Under the pieces are notes generated by a model. That model saw nothing but the letters and a program-made list of their open reading frames with translations, searched no databases and was not told where the DNA came from. Position numbers and translations under genes: made by a program. Positions 26,805 through 35,840 of a DNA stretch of 64,000 nt are shown one piece after another (within the stretch, counting starts at the first letter, position 1; every line of letters begins with the position of its first letter). The stretch is from Streptomyces sp. NBC_01235 (GTDB taxonomy: Bacteria > Actinomycetota > Actinomycetes > Streptomycetales > Streptomycetaceae), in assembly GCF_035989285.1 (NCBI RefSeq), contig NZ_CP108513.1, positions 2,046,001 through 2,110,000 of the forward strand, given 5' to 3'.

Positions 26805-27249
26805 GGCGAGCGGGGGCTGAGCGGTTCACCGGCTCGGCACCACGGGGTGCCGGCGCGGACAGACGGGGTCACTCCCTCCGCGGAGCCCGCCGAAGCCGAC
26901 GGGACGGCCGGCCCCACCGCCGCGTTCGTGACGGGCCTCGGCAGTCACGGCGCGCTCATCGCCGCCGCGTTCGCCGTCCTGGAGTCGGGCGGCGAGAGCG
27001 GCGCGCTGTTCGCCGGATGCCGTGGCCGACGGCCTGACCTGGCTGAGCACGAAGACGGTCCGCAAACTCTCCGTACGCTACGCCGCGACCTGGCAGCGGC
27101 TCGGCGACTGGCTGGAGTTGTCGGGAAGCCAGCAGTCGTTCAGTCAGGCAGTGGGCAGTGTTCCGCAGCTCGCGCGGCGGCCTCTCTCGAAGGCCGACAA
27201 CAGGAAGCTGCCGATCCGAACTTCGCCCCGTGTCCCCGAACGCCCCCGC
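26805..27249. other. Non-coding or relic stretch
   Basis: 445 bp without a supportable intact gene. Two short protein-like stretches lie in different plus-strand frames: AAFVTGLGSHGALIAAAFAV (~26925-26985) and LTWLSTKTVRKLSVRYAATW (~27033-27092). They could be pieces of one decayed gene, but I do not recognise the family. Confidence 0.35.
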
Positions 27250-28098
27250 TCAGCCGATGCCGAACGCGCCCTCGGGTGGCACGGGCGACGGTACGGCGTC
27301 CTCGTCCTGTACCGGGCGGGCGTCGCCGATGAAGCGGCGCAGGCCTGGGCCGTGTTCCACCCGGGCCGGGAACGCGTCGGAGGCGGTGCGGCGGGCCAGG
27401 GCAGTCACGTCGAGCGGGTGGTGGGCGGCGACGATCACCGCGTTGCCGAACCGCCGGCCGCGCAGGACGGCCGGTTCGGCGATGAGCACGAGCTCCTCGA
27501 ACACCGCTGCGAGGTTGGCGAGTTGGGACCGCAGAAAGCCGAAGGGCGCCGCGTCGGCGAGGTTCGCCAGATAGACGCCGTCATCGCGCAGGACCCGTCC
27601 GGCCTCCTGGGCGTAGGAGAGGGACGTCAGGTGGGCGGGGATGCGCGAGCCGCCGAAGACGTCGGCGACGAGCGCGTCGGCGGAGCCGTCCGGGGCCGCC
27701 TCCAGCCAGGCCCGCGCGTCGGCGGCGTGCAGCGCTATGCCCGCACCGGCCGGCACGGGAAGGTGCTCGGCGACCAGCTCCAGCAGCCCGCGGTCGTACT
27801 CGACGACGTCCTGCCGGGAGCCCTGCCGGGTCGCGGCCAGGTACCGGGGCAGGGTGAGGGCGCCGCCGCCGAGATGCAGCACGTCCAGCGGCCGTCCCAC
27901 CTCGGCGACGGTGTCCAGGACGTGCCCGAGGCGCCGCGCGTACTCGAACTCCAGATACGTCGGATCGTCCAGATCGACGTACGACTGCGGCGCCCCGTCG
28001 ACGGTCAGCAGCCAGGCCCGCTCCCGATCGACGTCGGGCATCAGCTTGGCGGTGCCGTGGTCGATGCTTCGGGTGACGGGTATGGGCTCGTCGTTCAC
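27250..28098 (-). CDS. Spermidine synthase-like methyltransferase-fold protein
   Basis: A 282-aa protein from GTG 28098 with CACAAT ~7 nt upstream (leaderless-like). It has the spermidine synthase/SAM-fold pattern: PTYLEFEYARRLGHVLDTVA, the nucleotide motif VLHLGGGALTLPRYLAATRQ, VVEYDRGLLELV, and DALVADVFGGSRIPAHLT, close to 'D.i..D.f.....P.hL'. Spermidine synthases carry GGG(D/E)G and a YHE loop that I do not see, so it is better called a fused-SpeE-like protein of unknown substrate. Confidence 0.8.
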   Translation of the reverse strand: MNDEPIPVTRSIDHGTAKLMPDVDRERAWLLTVDGAPQSYVDLDDPTYLEFEYARRLGHVLDTVAEVGRPLDVLHLGGGALTLPRYLAATRQGSRQDVVEYDRGLLELVAEHLPVPAGAGIALHAADARAWLEAAPDGSADALVADVFGGSRIPAHLTSLSYAQEAGRVLRDDGVYLANLADAAPFGFLRSQLANLAAVFEELVLIAEPAVLRGRRFGNAVIVAAHHPLDVTALARRTASDAFPARVEHGPGLRRFIGDARPVQDEDAVPSPVPPEGAFGIG

Positions 28099-28195
28099 TT
28101 CTTCATTGTGCCCGCAGGACAGCACCCTCAGGAGCGCGGGGCACCGCGCGACCAGCCACAACGGTCCCGCGGCGCCCCACGTACATCAGCCGCCC

Positions 28196-29374
28196 TCACG
28201 GAACGGACGTGACGGTCCCCGCCCCCACGGTCCGCCCGCCCTCACGGATCGCGAAGCCCAGTCCCGGCTCCAGAGGCATCTCCCGCCCCAGCTCGACGGT
28301 CATGACAACCCGCTCCCCCGGCCGCGCCACCGCCACCTCCCCCAGGTCCACATCCCCCACGACGTCCGCCGTACGGATGTAGAACTGCGGTCGATAGCCG
28401 GTGGAGACAGGCGTGGTACGACCCCCCTCGCGCGCCGACAGCACGTACACCTGGGCCGTGAACCGACGACTCGGACTCACGCTTCCCGGCGCCGTGACCA
28501 CGTGCCCCCGCCGAACGGCGTCCCGCGGCACCCCGCGCAACAGCAGCGCCACGTTGTCCCCTGCCTGCGCCTCCTCCATCGGCTTGCCGAAGGTCTCGAT
28601 CCCCGTCACGACGGTTTCGACTCCGGCGCCGAGCACCTGAACCGGGTCTCCGAGGCGGAGCGTCCCGCGCTCCACCGCACCGGTGACGACGGTGCCGCGC
28701 CCGGTGATGGTGAGCACGTTCTCGACGGACAGCAGGAACGGCGCGTCCAGATACCGTTCGGGCATCGGCACGTAGGTGTCCACCGCGTCGAGGAGCGCGT
28801 CGATCGACGCCGTCCAACGCGGGTCGCCGGCCAGGGCCTTCAGCCCCGACACCCGTACGACGGGCGCGGAGTCGCCGCCGTAGCCGTGCTCGGTGAGCAG
28901 GTCGCGGACCTCCAGCTCGACGAGGTCGATCAGCTCCTCGTCACCGGCGTCGGCCTTGTTGAGGGCGACCACGATGTGGTCGACCCCCACCTGCCGGGCG
29001 AGCAGGACGTGTTCGGCCGTCTGCGGCATGATCCCGTCGAGCGCGGAGACGACGAGGATCGCCCCGTCGAGCTGCGCGGCACCGGTGACCATGTTCTTGA
29101 CGTAGTCGGCGTGGCCCGGCATGTCGACGTGCGCGTAGTGCCGGGTGTCGGTCTCGTACTCGACGTGCGCGATGTTGATGGTGATGCCGCGCGCGGCCTC
29201 CTCCGGGGCACGGTCGATGCGGTCGAACGAAACGTACTCGGTGGTGTTGTCGGTGCCGCGGTCGGCGAGGACCTTGGTGATGGCGGCGGTCAGGGTGGTC
29301 TTGCCGTGGTCCACGTGACCCATGGTGCCGATGTTCAGGTGCGGCTTGGTCCGCACGTAAGCGGTCTTGGGCAT
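28196..29374 (-). CDS. tuf3: Elongation factor Tu, divergent third type (EF-Tu3)
   Basis: A 392-aa GTPase. G1 GHVDHGKTT (residues ~19-27), G3 [12 protein letters not shown] (where regular EF-Tu has DCPGHADY) and G4 NKAD; domains 2 and 3 follow with [13 protein letters not shown] and [12 protein letters not shown]. The sequence is more divergent than tuf1 products and matches the stand-alone Streptomyces tuf3 type, which is not in the str operon. In S. coelicolor tuf3 is linked to stress or the stringent response. EF-Tu3-type proteins can also differ in sensitivity to elfamycins. Monocistronic; the 276-bp upstream gap holds no gene. Confidence 0.9.
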   Translation of the reverse strand: MPKTAYVRTKPHLNIGTMGHVDHGKTTLTAAITKVLADRGTDNTTEYVSFDRIDRAPEEAARGITINIAHVEYETDTRHYAHVDMPGHADYVKNMVTGAAQLDGAILVVSALDGIMPQTAEHVLLARQVGVDHIVVALNKADAGDEELIDLVELEVRDLLTEHGYGGDSAPVVRVSGLKALAGDPRWTASIDALLDAVDTYVPMPERYLDAPFLLSVENVLTITGRGTVVTGAVERGTLRLGDPVQVLGAGVETVVTGIETFGKPMEEAQAGDNVALLLRGVPRDAVRRGHVVTAPGSVSPSRRFTAQVYVLSAREGGRTTPVSTGYRPQFYIRTADVVGDVDLGEVAVARPGERVVMTVELGREMPLEPGLGFAIREGGRTVGAGTVTSVP

Positions 29375-29650
29375 GGCTGTACCTCGAAGCGTGTCCGTAG
29401 GAAGTGGGGACCCCGAGAAACTGGCCGACCCTCCCCCTGCGGGGTCCGCCGGACGATCCGGAGAGGGTCAGCTTCGGGCGCCGTCGACAGCGGCCACGAG
29501 GAGCGGGACGGCAGCCTTCGGGGCATCCGCGACGGCGGATGCTGCGAGGACGAAGGCGTACCGGAACATGGTGTCGATCATCGCCGACGGTTCGTTCGGT
29601 GTCGAATGGTTTTCGGCGGTTCGGAAGGGGACGAGAGGGGTGCTGACCTG

Positions 29651-30205
29651 ATGACCGGCATCCGCGCGACCGAGTGCTGGGAACGGCTTCCGCAGGAGGT
29701 GCGCGAACAGGCCGACGGCCTTGTCCTGCGGGACGCCGTCTTCCAGTCCGTCCGAGTCGTCCGGAAGGCGGGGCAGCCCCACGGCCTGCGGCTGCCGGAC
29801 GCGCAACTCGTCGTCAGCGAGCGCTCCGTCCATCACGGCGACCGGATCGCCCGGACGCCGGACGACCCGCTGGACCTGGACTCGCTGACGGCACGCGCGG
29901 CAGGCGTGCCGGGGTGTGTCGTGGCGATCGAGGCCGTCTGGGACGGGGACACGGTCCACGACTGGTTCGTGATCCTGCTCGCCGTCGCCGCCGACCCCGA
30001 GGGCGAGCACCGGCCGGCCACGATCTACCGGCGGACGGCCCTGCGGCACCTCGCCGGCGAGGATCCCGGCCCGTTCCACCCGTCCGCCGCCGTGGCCGAC
30101 AAGGCGGGCAGAGCGCCGGCCGGCCGGCTCTCGGTACCGTTCCGCTTCGCGAGCCCGCACACCGCGGACGGCGAAGCTCCTCGTTGGCGGCCTTCCCGAA
30201 GGTGA
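29651..30205 (+). CDS. Hypothetical protein, possibly frameshifted at the 3' end
   Basis: A 184-aa frame from ATG 29651 with GAGAGGGG 12 nt upstream. It has ordinary coding bias and no family that I recognise (segments HDWFVILLAVAADPEGEH and PATIYRRTALRHLAGED). The last ~10 residues become Arg-rich, while the +1 frame shows a protein-like continuation (KLLVGGLPEGEQWYAP at ~30175-30225), so a frameshift near 30170 is possible. Confidence 0.45.
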   Translation: MTGIRATECWERLPQEVREQADGLVLRDAVFQSVRVVRKAGQPHGLRLPDAQLVVSERSVHHGDRIARTPDDPLDLDSLTARAAGVPGCVVAIEAVWDGDTVHDWFVILLAVAADPEGEHRPATIYRRTALRHLAGEDPGPFHPSAAVADKAGRAPAGRLSVPFRFASPHTADGEAPRWRPSRR

Positions 30206-30395
30206 GCAGTGGTACGCGCCCATGGCCGCCGCCCGGCCCGGAGCGGGCGCGGGCGCGGCCCGCTACGCGGTCGTCGGCCGCGTCAGCACAGTCTCGGCGA
30301 GAACGCTGCCCGGCACGCCGATCGCGTCCGCACTTGTGACGGTCATGAGACGGACCATACGGCGATCACACACGTCCGTCCGTTACTGTCGCGGA

Positions 30396-31205
30396 ATGCT
30401 CGATGCCACCACCCGCTCTGGGGGCACCGCCACGGCCTCTCCCCGGGCCACCGCCACGGAGCTCGTCGTCCCCGTACTGGCTCCCGTGCCCGTCACCACA
30501 CCCGCCGCGGCTCCGGTCGCCGCAGCCGGCGGCCTCGCCGCGCGCTGCACCAGAGTGCTCCTCTCGCCCTGGTCCCGTTTCGCGCTGCTGGTCGCGCTGC
30601 TCGCGGCGGCCGCGTCGAGCGTGCTGCTCTTCGAGCCGCAGAAGCTCCTCGCGGACGGCTGGCCACCGCAGTTGGGCGGCGCCTCGGCGGCCGCCGTCTT
30701 CGCGGTGGCGTACGGCCTGTGCACCGTGGCGTTCGTGCCGAGACCGCTGCTGAACCTGGCGGCGGGCGCGCTGTTCGGCACGCAGTGGGGCACCGTCGCG
30801 TCGCTGGCGGGCACGGTGCTGGGAGCCGGGATCGCGTTCGGGCTCGGCCGCGTCCTCGGGCAGGACGCGCTACGACCGCTGCTGCGCGGCCGGCTGCTCA
30901 AGGCGGCGGACGGCCAGTTGAGCCGGCACGGCATGCGCTCGATGCTGGCGGCCCGGCTGTTCCCGGGGGTGCCGTTCTGGGCCGCGAACTACTGCGCGGC
31001 CGTCTCCCGCATGGGCTGGCTGTCCTTCCTGGTGGCGACGGCGCTGGGCTCGATTCCGAACACCGCCGCGTACGTCGTCGCCGGGGCCCGCGCTTCCTCC
31101 CCGACCTCGCCGGCCTTCCTGATCGCCATGGTCTGCATCGCCCTGCCGGCGGTCGGCGGCGCGGCGGTGGCCTGGCGCAAGCGCCACCACCTGCGCCGTT
31201 CGTAG
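30396..31205 (+). CDS. TVP38/TMEM64-family (DedA superfamily) membrane protein
   Basis: A 269-aa protein from ATG 30396; TTACTG lies ~7 nt upstream, suggesting a leaderless start. After an Ala/Pro/Thr-rich N-terminus (~50 aa) come five to six hydrophobic segments. PRPLLNLAAGALFGTQWGTV and LAARLFPGVPFWAANYCAAV are the TVP38 signature. The family belongs to the same fold as DedA. It is convergent with the thiolase (17-bp gap). Function unknown. Confidence 0.85.
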   Translation: MLDATTRSGGTATASPRATATELVVPVLAPVPVTTPAAAPVAAAGGLAARCTRVLLSPWSRFALLVALLAAAASSVLLFEPQKLLADGWPPQLGGASAAAVFAVAYGLCTVAFVPRPLLNLAAGALFGTQWGTVASLAGTVLGAGIAFGLGRVLGQDALRPLLRGRLLKAADGQLSRHGMRSMLAARLFPGVPFWAANYCAAVSRMGWLSFLVATALGSIPNTAAYVVAGARASSPTSPAFLIAMVCIALPAVGGAAVAWRKRHHLRRS

Positions 31206-31222
31206 CCGTGGCCGAAGGCGCG

Positions 31223-32392
31223 TCACACGGATTCCAGCACCATCGCGTTGGCGAGGCCGCCCGCCTCGCACATCGTCTGCAGGGCGTAGCGGGCGCCGCG
31301 TTCGCGCATCGCGTGGACGAGCGTCGTCGTCAGACGGGTGCCGCTCGCGCCGAGCGGGTGCCCGAGCGCTATCGCGCCGCCGTGCACGTTGACCTTGGCG
31401 AGGTCGGCCCCGGTCTCCTGCCGCCAGGCCAGGACGACGGCGGCGAAGGCCTCGTTGACCTCGAAGAGGTCGATGTCGTCGAGCCGTAGCCCCGCCCGGC
31501 GCAGCACCTTCTCGGTCGCCGGGATCACGCCGGTCAGCATCAGCAGCGGATCCGAGCCGGTGACGGCGAAGCTGTGCAGCCGGGCGAGCGGGCGCAGGCC
31601 GAGCCGGGCGGCGGTCTCGCTCGAGGTGATCAGCACGGCCGACGCGCCGTCGTTGACGGGGCTCGCGTTGCCCGCCGTGACGTTCCACTCGATCTGCGGG
31701 AAGCGCTCGGCGAAGGCCGGGTCGTAGTAGGCGGGCTTGAGGCCGGCGAGGATCTCGGGGGTGCTCCCCGGCCGTACGCACTCGTCGCGCGAGACACCGT
31801 CCAGGGGCGCGACCTCGGCGTCGAAGAGGCCTGCCGACCAGGCCCCGTCGGCCCTGTGGTGCGAGGACAGCGCGAAGGCGTCCATCTGCTCCCGTGTGAT
31901 CGACCACTTGGCGGCGATGAGCTCGGCGCTGACGCCCTGCGGGACCAGTCCCTCCGGGTAGCGCGCGGCGACGCCGGGGCCGAAGGGGTCCTTGCCGGGC
32001 GGCACGTTGGACCACATCGGCACCCGGCTCATCGACTCGACACCGCAGGCGACGACGAGGTCGTAGGCGCCGGAGACGACTCCCTGGGCCGCGAAGTGCA
32101 CGGCCTGCTGGGAGGAGCCGCACTGCCGGTCGACGGTGGTCGCGGGGACCGTCTCCGGGAAGCCCGCCGAGAGCAGCGCGTAGCGGGTGGTGTTCATGGC
32201 CTGCTCGCCGACCTGGTCGACGGTGCCGCCGATGACGTCGTCGATCAGCGCGGGGTCGACGCCGGAGCGCTCGACGAGGGTGCGCAGGGTGTGGGCGAGG
32301 AGTTCGACGGGGTGGACGTGGGCGAGGGAGCCGTTCGGCCTGCCCTTTCCCATGGGGGTGCGTACGGCTTCGACGATGACTGCGTCACGCAT
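31223..32392 (-). CDS. Acetyl-CoA acetyltransferase (thiolase)
   Basis: A 389-aa enzyme; ATG 32392 chosen for the GGAGG 8-9 nt upstream. Catalytic Cys91 in TTVDRQCGSSQQAVH, the NVHGGAIALGHPLGASGTR motif with the active-site His, and the C-terminal QTMCEAGGLANA with the second Cys are all present. It either condenses two acetyl-CoA or cleaves beta-ketoacyl-CoA. The divergent HxlR gene and the repeats between them suggest substrate-responsive control. Confidence 0.92.
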   Translation of the reverse strand: MRDAVIVEAVRTPMGKGRPNGSLAHVHPVELLAHTLRTLVERSGVDPALIDDVIGGTVDQVGEQAMNTTRYALLSAGFPETVPATTVDRQCGSSQQAVHFAAQGVVSGAYDLVVACGVESMSRVPMWSNVPPGKDPFGPGVAARYPEGLVPQGVSAELIAAKWSITREQMDAFALSSHHRADGAWSAGLFDAEVAPLDGVSRDECVRPGSTPEILAGLKPAYYDPAFAERFPQIEWNVTAGNASPVNDGASAVLITSSETAARLGLRPLARLHSFAVTGSDPLLMLTGVIPATEKVLRRAGLRLDDIDLFEVNEAFAAVVLAWRQETGADLAKVNVHGGAIALGHPLGASGTRLTTTLVHAMRERGARYALQTMCEAGGLANAMVLESV

Positions 32393-32447
32393 GTGCGGGG
32401 CCTCCATGACGAGCACGAGCAGGGACACCTGGGACACCTACTGATGA

Positions 32448-32517
32448 GTAGGAAATTCAAACTCACCATAGCCTTGCGGGTTGGAAAATCCAACTCACCA
32501 GGGTTTGTTTTTCCAAC
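32448..32517. promoter_or_regulatory. Two tandem operators for HxlR, plus a half-site
   Basis: GTTGGAAAATCCAAC (32480-32494) is a palindrome followed by TCACCA. An imperfect copy, GTAGGAAATTCAAACTCACCA, lies at 32448-32468, exactly 32 bp earlier (about three helical turns). A half-site TTTTTCCAAC ends at 32517. All are in the thiolase/HxlR divergent promoter. TAGACT (32525-32530) just downstream is a likely -10 for a leaderless hxlR-like mRNA. Confidence 0.65.
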
Positions 32518-32536
32518 GCCCACCTAGACTGATCGC

Positions 32537-33025
32537 ATGGCCGCCACCAAGGACTCCAAGGACTCCAAAGCCCCGCGCCCCTGCTCGATCGCCGACACCC
32601 TCGCTCTCATCGGTGAGAAGTACTCCCTGCTCGTCCTGCGGGAGGTGTGCCTGGGCAACGGCCGCTTCGACCAGCTGGTGCGCAACATCGGCGCCCCGCG
32701 CGACATCCTGGCCACCCGGCTGCGCCGTCTCGTCGACGCCGGGATCCTGACCAGGCGCGCCTACAGCGAGCGCCCGCAGCGCTTCGAATACCGGCCCACG
32801 CAGGCGGGGCTCGAACTGGAGCCGGTCCTGATGACGCTCATGGCATGGGGCGACCGTCATCTCCGTGAGGATGGCGACCGCCCCATGGTGATCGAGCATG
32901 CCTGCGGCAACGAACTGGCGCCGGTGGTCACCTGCTCGGCCTGCGGCGAGAAGGTCCGTCACGAGGACCTGAGCGCCCACCCACAGGCACCGGGGTGGAC
33001 GGTGGCGGGCCCGTCGGCCGCCTAG
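32537..33025 (+). CDS. HxlR-family transcriptional regulator
   Basis: A 162-aa protein from ATG 32537, with no Shine-Dalgarno. A HxlR winged helix is seen at residues ~15-105 (PCSIADTLALIGEKYSLLVL; FDQLVRNIGAPRDILATRLR; MTLMAWGDRHL). The C-terminal CGNELAPVVTCSACGEKV supplies CxxC, often found in this subgroup. It probably represses itself and the divergent thiolase through the tandem sites at 32448-32494. Confidence 0.88.
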   Translation: MAATKDSKDSKAPRPCSIADTLALIGEKYSLLVLREVCLGNGRFDQLVRNIGAPRDILATRLRRLVDAGILTRRAYSERPQRFEYRPTQAGLELEPVLMTLMAWGDRHLREDGDRPMVIEHACGNELAPVVTCSACGEKVRHEDLSAHPQAPGWTVAGPSAA

Positions 33026-33070
33026 AGGTCGTGTCTCAAGGTCGGCTTCCCCACTGCGTGGCCAACGGCC

Positions 33071-33190
33071 TTGCCCGGCTGCCCGGACACGATCAGGTGG
33101 CGGGTGCGGGCCGGTGCGCCCTGGCGGGACGTCCCGTACTGCCACGGCTCCTGGCGAGCGGTGCATGCGCTGTTCCGGCGGTGGCCGCCC
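33071..33190 (+). pseudogene. IS5-family transposase N-terminal scrap
   Basis: A short frame reads DTIRWRVRAGAPWRDVPYCH and VHALFRRWP, which is the conserved N-terminal 'irwr.rtGaPWRDlP..yG.w.tv...frrW' block of IS5-type transposases. The rest of the element is missing. The gap 33026-33379 otherwise holds nothing I can name. Confidence 0.7.
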
Positions 33191-33379
33191 TGCTCACGGG
33201 CCTACTCTCGTGAAGGACTCGACGGCTCCAGCCGAGTCGGGAGCCAGCCCGGGGGAATGGCTCGCATCACGGCACGCCACGGCGGTCGAACTCGCAACTC
33301 CACCACCCGGAGGTCTTCGCCATGATCAAGCCCGGCGAGTGTCGACAACGCTCGTGATCAATACACCTGGGGCGGGCCC

Positions 33380-34078
33380 TCAGGCTTCCAGCTTGCGGAT
33401 CTGCGCGGCGACCAGCGCCTCCGGCACCTCCGCCTCAGAGCCGGTGCCGCTCGCGGTGTAGAACAGCACGACCGTGGCGCCGCTGCGCACGACCACGAAG
33501 GCGTCCGCGCTGTCCCGCTCGCTCTGCAGGGCGAAGGCGACGGCGTCGTCGCCCACCTCGGGCGCGGTGGCGGCCTTGGCGGTGGTGCGGGCGGGCACGC
33601 CGCCCTCGTAGGCGGTGCACTTCTTCAGGGCGGTGCGCAGGCCCTCGAGGATGGCCTCGGCGCCGGACCGATCGTAGGCCATGAGGCCGATGGTGGTGGC
33701 CGAGCCGGCCGCGGGACCCGCGCCGGGATGGGCGAGCAGGCCGGTGAACGCCTGGGGGCCAGGGTCCGGCGAGGCGGTGCGCATGTTCTCCAGCGGCTGG
33801 CAGTCCGCGGGCCGGGCGGTGGAGTCGCCGTCGGGCTTCACGGGGAAGTCGGTGATCTGGAAGCCGTCCACGTCGCCGCCGGTCAGCGCGGCGGACTTCA
33901 ACTGGGCCTCGCCGAGCGGCTGGGCAGGCGCCTGTGGCGCGGACGCCGAGGCGGACACCGAAGCGGACCCCGGCGCGTCCGCGGACGCGGAGGACTTCGC
34001 GTCGGAATCGCCTCCGCCCCCGCAACCGGCCACCAGTGCCGCTGTGAAAAGGACCGCCGCCGTCGCCCTGATCCGCAT
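33380..34078 (-). CDS. Secreted lipoprotein (~232 aa)
   Basis: ATG 34078 with GGGAG upstream. Signal peptide MRIRATAAVLFTAALVAGC with lipobox VAGC (Cys ~19), a Ser/Ala-rich linker, then an extracellular domain of ~170 aa with AFTGLLAHPGAG, DRSGAEAILEGLRTALKKC and VVVRSGATVVLFYTASGTG. The pattern resembles the sensor-type lipoproteins common in Streptomyces, without a known ligand. Monocistronic. Confidence 0.8.
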   Translation of the reverse strand: MRIRATAAVLFTAALVAGCGGGGDSDAKSSASADAPGSASVSASASAPQAPAQPLGEAQLKSAALTGGDVDGFQITDFPVKPDGDSTARPADCQPLENMRTASPDPGPQAFTGLLAHPGAGPAAGSATTIGLMAYDRSGAEAILEGLRTALKKCTAYEGGVPARTTAKAATAPEVGDDAVAFALQSERDSADAFVVVRSGATVVLFYTASGTGSEAEVPEALVAAQIRKLEA

Positions 34079-34211
34079 GTGCCCACTCCCCGTTCTCGAC
34101 ATCGGCCGATTGGATCATTCTGCCGGGGAGGTTGTGGCGGTATCACTGAAACCAGGTCAGCGGAACTACGTCAGCTGAGTCACCGCACGGTGACGACGGT
34201 GATGACCGGCC

Positions 34212-34914
34212 CTACGGCCGCGTGTGCGCGTCCAGCCGCCCGCACATCCCGAACTTCCCGTACTCCGACGGCTGTCGGGCCCGTACGACGGCCTCTGCGA
34301 GGTGGGAGACATCCCCGTCCGCGAGGCGGTCGAGCTGCTCCCCCGTGGCGTCCGCGGCCGCCCTCGCACCACGAAGCCCAGCGGTCGCGCCACTCCGGCA
34401 GCCGGGGCCGCACGAGGGCGGCGGCGGCCCGGTGGAAGGCGGCCGGCCGCACGGGATCCGCGCGCAGCGCCCCGTAGCCCTCCAGCGCGAGATCGCGCCG
34501 GGCGCGGGCGATCCGGGCCTGCTCCTCCTCCGGTGCGGCGGCCGGGATCGCGGTCGCGGCGGCGTACGTCTCGGGGTCGGTGAGGTACTCCGGGGGCAGG
34601 GTGAGCACCGCGTCGCCCGCTTCGGGCAGCCCGCTGTTCGCCATCAACACCGTGATGCGCAGCCGCCCTCGTTGACCAGCCGGTGGATGGTGCCCGGCGT
34701 GAACCAGGCGACCGTGCCGGGCACGAGGGGCGTGACCTCGTACCCGGTCGCCGTCAGGGTCTGCACCGCGCCGTGCCCGCCCGTGACGACGTACCCTCCG
34801 AACAGGTCAGGCCAATATGGGGAGTTCCGCCGTGCAGGCCGTCGGCGGCGGGCCAGTCGTACACGCACACGTGCGAGACGGCGACTCCGCCGGGCAGCCC
34901 CCGTACTCGTTCAC
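34212..34914 (-). pseudogene. Cupin-domain protein gene broken by about four frameshifts
   Basis: Protein-like segments appear in order but in different minus-strand frames: GGVAVSHVCVYDWPAADGLH (~34840-34895), GGYVVTGGHGAVQTLTATGY then VPGTVAWFTPGTIHRLVNEG (~34660-34800), MANSGLPEAGDAVLTLPPEY (~34390-34645), and ATGEQLDRLADGDVSHLAEA to the stop (~34212-34365). Together they match a known Streptomyces cupin of ~235 aa. Shifts lie near 34900, 34795, 34660 and 34368. Those near 34795 and 34660 each look like one lost C; the other two are less clear. The presumed GTG start at 34914 overlaps the PmoA stop, so it was the third gene of that operon. Confidence 0.75.
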
Positions 34915-35840
34915 CACGGGTGCGCCTCCAGGTACTTGGCGATCTCCTCCCGCTCCCAGGCACCGTCGGCCACGACCACCCGGTAACGGCGGGTGAGCGT
35001 GTCGCCGGGAGCGAGCTCGAACTCCTCGAAGAAGGCCCAGGAGGGAGCGATGCCCGCGAAGGGCTCGTTGCGGACGAACCAGTGGGCGGGGTGGGCACCC
35101 TGGGTGCCGGAGTGGTCGTTCTCGGGGGCGTGCGCGAAGACGACAGTGGCGTGGCCGTCCGTGCCGTCGTGCTCGCCGGAGAGGGCGAGCCAGGGGCTCT
35201 GCGAGGCCATCAGCCCGGGGCCCTCGCCGTCCGGGCCGATGATCCGGCCGTCCCGGAAGGCGCGCGGGCCGCGCCAGAACAGGCCCGTGTAGCCGGCCAT
35301 CTCCCGCCCCGCGGTGGTCGGGCTGCCGAAGCGGAGCGGCTCATCGCGGCGGTTGGTGACGGCGCTGGTCCAGGTCAGTGCCCAGGAACCGGAGTCCGGG
35401 TCGACGTCGTGCACCTCGATCCGGCGCGTCTCGTCAGCCCAGAGCTCGCCGCTGTACGGGTGCCAGGTCAGCCGCTCGGCGATGACGACCCGGCCGCCGT
35501 CGGCGGAGACCTCGTCGAAGCCGACGTGCGCCATCGACCCGACCCGCTCGGGAAGTGCGAGATATCCCTCGCCGTGGACGTACGAGTTGCCGCCCCACAG
35601 GTTGGCGCCCGAGAGGTGGGAGGCGGTCAGCGACAGCCCCTTGTGCCAGCGGTGGTCGTTGGGCCGGTAGTCGGTGACGACGTCGCCCTGGAGCGTCCGC
35701 AGCGGGTGGATGTACGGCCTCGGCGCCTCCCAGGCCGCCTCGGGCCGGTACACGTAGGCGAGCAGCTCGACACCGGTGGCCGGGTCGGTCACCGTGATGC
35801 GGTCGCCGTGGGCGTGGACGAGACGCAGGTCGCCGGTCAT
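34911..35840 (-). CDS. PmoA-family (DUF6807) protein
   Basis: A 309-aa protein annotated in its family as 'methane oxygenase PmoA', although it is not part of methane monooxygenase. Family features: RPYIHPLRTLQGDVVTDYRP with HP, NDHRWHKGL (residues ~60-70), TAGREMAGYTGLFWRGPRAF and HWFVRNEPFAGI. Start ATG 35840 overlaps the Gfo/Idh stop (ATGA). Such genes often sit with sugar oxidoreductases. Its role is unknown, perhaps processing a sugar derivative. Confidence 0.88.
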   Translation of the reverse strand: MTGDLRLVHAHGDRITVTDPATGVELLAYVYRPEAAWEAPRPYIHPLRTLQGDVVTDYRPNDHRWHKGLSLTASHLSGANLWGGNSYVHGEGYLALPERVGSMAHVGFDEVSADGGRVVIAERLTWHPYSGELWADETRRIEVHDVDPDSGSWALTWTSAVTNRRDEPLRFGSPTTAGREMAGYTGLFWRGPRAFRDGRIIGPDGEGPGLMASQSPWLALSGEHDGTDGHATVVFAHAPENDHSGTQGAHPAHWFVRNEPFAGIAPSWAFFEEFELAPGDTLTRRYRVVVADGAWEREEIAKYLEAHPW

